Shown here in pieces: positions 12,523-14,044 of a stretch of DNA of 14,044 bases (the first letter of the stretch is position 1; every line of letters begins with the position of its first letter). Source of the DNA: Gemmatimonadota bacterium (GTDB lineage Bacteria; Gemmatimonadota; Gemmatimonadetes; Longimicrobiales; RSA9); contig JACQPS010000160.1 of assembly GCA_016207445.1 (NCBI GenBank), positions 1 through 14,044 of the forward strand, in the 5' to 3' direction. A model generated the notes under the pieces. The model saw only the letters and a list, made by a program, of their open reading frames with translations, had not been told where the DNA came from and ran no database searches. Position numbers and translations under genes: made by a program.

Positions 12523-14044
12523 AGCTAGAGGAATTCCGGGAAAAGCAAGCGGCCTCTGCCGCCTCGGCCGACGAGCTGAACGAGCTCGTCCAGCGCGAGT
12601 TCTCGCTCATCGGCCGCCGGCTGCGGCGCGCGGACGGGCTGGGGAAGGTCACGGGCCGCGCGATCTACGCCGATGACATCGCGCTTCCCGGCATGCTGCA
12701 CGCCAAGATCCTCCGCTCTCCCCACCCGCACGCCCGCATCCTCTCGATCGACGCCTCCGCGGCGCTCGCGCTCCCCGGCGTGCACGCCGTCGTCACGGGC
12801 AAGGACATGCCGGTCCGCTACGGTATCATTCCCTGGACGCGCGACGAAGAGCCGCTGTGCGTGGACCGGGTGCGCTACGTGGGCGACGACGTGGCCGCAG
12901 TGGCCGCCGTGGACGAGGACACCGCGCTGCACGCCCTCGACCTGCTTCGGGTCGAGTACGAGCCGCTCCCTGCCTATCTCGATCCGGAGGCGGCGCTGCG
13001 CGCCGAGCGGGGCACTATCCACGAGCCGCGCAAGCCGGGGGAAAACGGAAACATCACCAAGCACGTGCACCTCGAGTTCGGCGAGGTGGACCGGCAGCTC
13101 GCGGAGAGCGAGGTCCTCATCGAGGGGGACTACTTCTTCGAGGGCACGACCCATACGCCGATCGAGCCGCACTGCGCGATCGGCTACTGTGATCCGTCCG
13201 GCAGGTTGACGGTCTGGTCGTCGACGCAGGTGCCGCACTACCTGCAGCGCGAGCTCGCGCGCGTGCTCGACCTCGACCTCGCGCGCGTGCGCGTGATTCA
13301 GCCGGTGGTCGGCGGTGCGTTCGGCGGCAAGTCCGAGCCGTTCGATCTCGAATTCTGCGTCGCGAGGCTGGCCATGCTCACGGGCCGGCCGGTCAAGATC
13401 CTGTACACGCGCGAGGAGGTCTTCTACTCGCATCGCGGCCGCCACCCCATGAAGATGCGCTACCGCCTGGGCGCGAGCCGCGACGGCCGCATCAAGGCGG
13501 TCGATGCGCACATCCTGATCGACGGCGGCGCCTACGCCTCTTTCGGTCTCGTCACCGCGTACTACTCCGGGCAGCTCCTGACCGCACCGTACACGTTCGC
13601 GTCGTACCGCTTCGATTCCACGCGAGTGTACACGAACAAGCCGGCGTGCGGCCCCAAGCGCGGGCACGGCTCGGTGCAGCCGCGCTTCGCCTTCGAGGTC
13701 CAGCTCGACAAGCTGGCCGAGCGGCTGAGGCTCGACCCGATCGAGCTGCGGCGCCGCAACTTCCTGGGCGAGCGCACGCGCACCGTGAACGAGCTGCGCG
13801 TCACGTCCAACGGGTTCCCGCTCTGCCTGGACGCGGTCGAGCGCGCGAGCGGCTGGAAGGAGAAGTTCCGCCGGCTGCCGTACGGCCGGGGCATGGGCGT
13901 GGCCGGCTCGTGCTACATCTCCGGGACGAACTACCCCATCTACCCGAACGAGATGCCGCAGTCGGCCGTGCAGGTGCAGGTGGATCGCTCCGGTCGCATC
14001 ACCGTCTTCAGCGGCGCGTCGGAGATCGGGCAGGGGTCGGACTC
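12519..14044 (+). CDS. Molybdopterin-binding subunit of a xanthine dehydrogenase-family enzyme (HcrA-like, partial)
   Basis: The open frame runs off the window end after 508 codons, about two-thirds of the usual 750-800. Residues 28-140 are the first aldehyde oxidase/xanthine dehydrogenase domain (FSLIGRRLRRADGLGKVTG, then YADDIALPGMLHAKILRSPH). Mo-cofactor motifs follow: VVGGAFGGKSE (about 263-273), YTNKPACGPKRGHGS (about 371-385) and, at the very end, SGASEIGQGS. The VYTN-P-CG--RGHG and GRGMGVAGSCYISGTNYPI segments resemble the alpha subunit of 4-hydroxybenzoyl-CoA reductase more than xanthine dehydrogenase, as far as I recall that sequence. The substrate remains open: an aromatic acyl-CoA, purine, aldehyde or N-heterocycle. 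The mocA and xdhC genes at 3693-5514 probably mature it. Confidence 0.9.
   Translation, partial: MKLEEFREKQAASAASADELNELVQREFSLIGRRLRRADGLGKVTGRAIYADDIALPGMLHAKILRSPHPHARILSIDASAALALPGVHAVVTGKDMPVRYGIIPWTRDEEPLCVDRVRYVGDDVAAVAAVDEDTALHALDLLRVEYEPLPAYLDPEAALRAERGTIHEPRKPGENGNITKHVHLEFGEVDRQLAESEVLIEGDYFFEGTTHTPIEPHCAIGYCDPSGRLTVWSSTQVPHYLQRELARVLDLDLARVRVIQPVVGGAFGGKSEPFDLEFCVARLAMLTGRPVKILYTREEVFYSHRGRHPMKMRYRLGASRDGRIKAVDAHILIDGGAYASFGLVTAYYSGQLLTAPYTFASYRFDSTRVYTNKPACGPKRGHGSVQPRFAFEVQLDKLAERLRLDPIELRRRNFLGERTRTVNELRVTSNGFPLCLDAVERASGWKEKFRRLPYGRGMGVAGSCYISGTNYPIYPNEMPQSAVQVQVDRSGRITVFSGASEIGQGSD

Noticed and set aside
1..14044. Mobile element boundaries, integrase, transposase, tRNA or CRISPR
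   Set aside because: None of these is visible. The only repeats are the REP-like element and the 40-base duplication, so transfer of the cassette remains unproven.

Overview
The window is a GC-rich, gene-dense bacterial segment. A lipoprotein adaptor, HlyD-type envelope proteins and a probable sigma-54 promoter point to a Gram-negative with two membranes. The phylum cannot be settled from the sequence; Gemmatimonadota or a similar environmental lineage is only a guess. There are no RNA genes, CRISPR arrays, integrases or transposases.

Layout. (A) 1-1822, plus strand: the end of a protein with a PqqD-like tail, a divergent DUF692/MNIO-type iron oxidase, and an unrecognised partner protein with a second PqqD-like tail. 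All three overlap, so they form one operon that looks like a peptide-modifying (RiPP-type) unit. (B) 1895-3376, minus strand: glnA, with a strong terminator and a sigma-54-like promoter region. (C) 3693-5514, minus strand: molybdenum hydroxylase maturation genes, a MocA-like nucleotidyltransferase and two XdhC-family proteins. (D) 5841-11875, plus strand: a tight cassette of a GAF-GAF-TM-HlyD fusion, an RND/HlyD adaptor lipoprotein, a PqqD-M50 protease-HlyD fusion and a Crp/Fnr regulator, then a 55-residue peptide gene with its own strong ribosome binding site and terminator. (E) 12031-14044, plus strand: the 2Fe-2S subunit and the truncated molybdopterin subunit of a xanthine dehydrogenase-family enzyme closest in motifs to 4-hydroxybenzoyl-CoA reductase.

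How they may work together. Block D is the most novel part. The small peptide looks like a RiPP-type precursor: charged helical leader, an ELEDRIAP segment and a short tail. The M50 fusion carries a peptide-binding PqqD-like domain, an intramembrane protease and an adaptor arm in one chain, so it could bind, cut and pass on the peptide. The lipoprotein and the GAF-HlyD protein would be periplasmic arms, the latter with a cytoplasmic sensor. Crp/Fnr would control expression. Block A may make the chemical modification, but its link to D is inferred from shared PqqD-like domains and proximity only. Blocks C and E belong together by function (Mo hydroxylase and its maturation) but are separated by cassette D.

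Functions are from motif recognition in the translated sequence; no database search was run.
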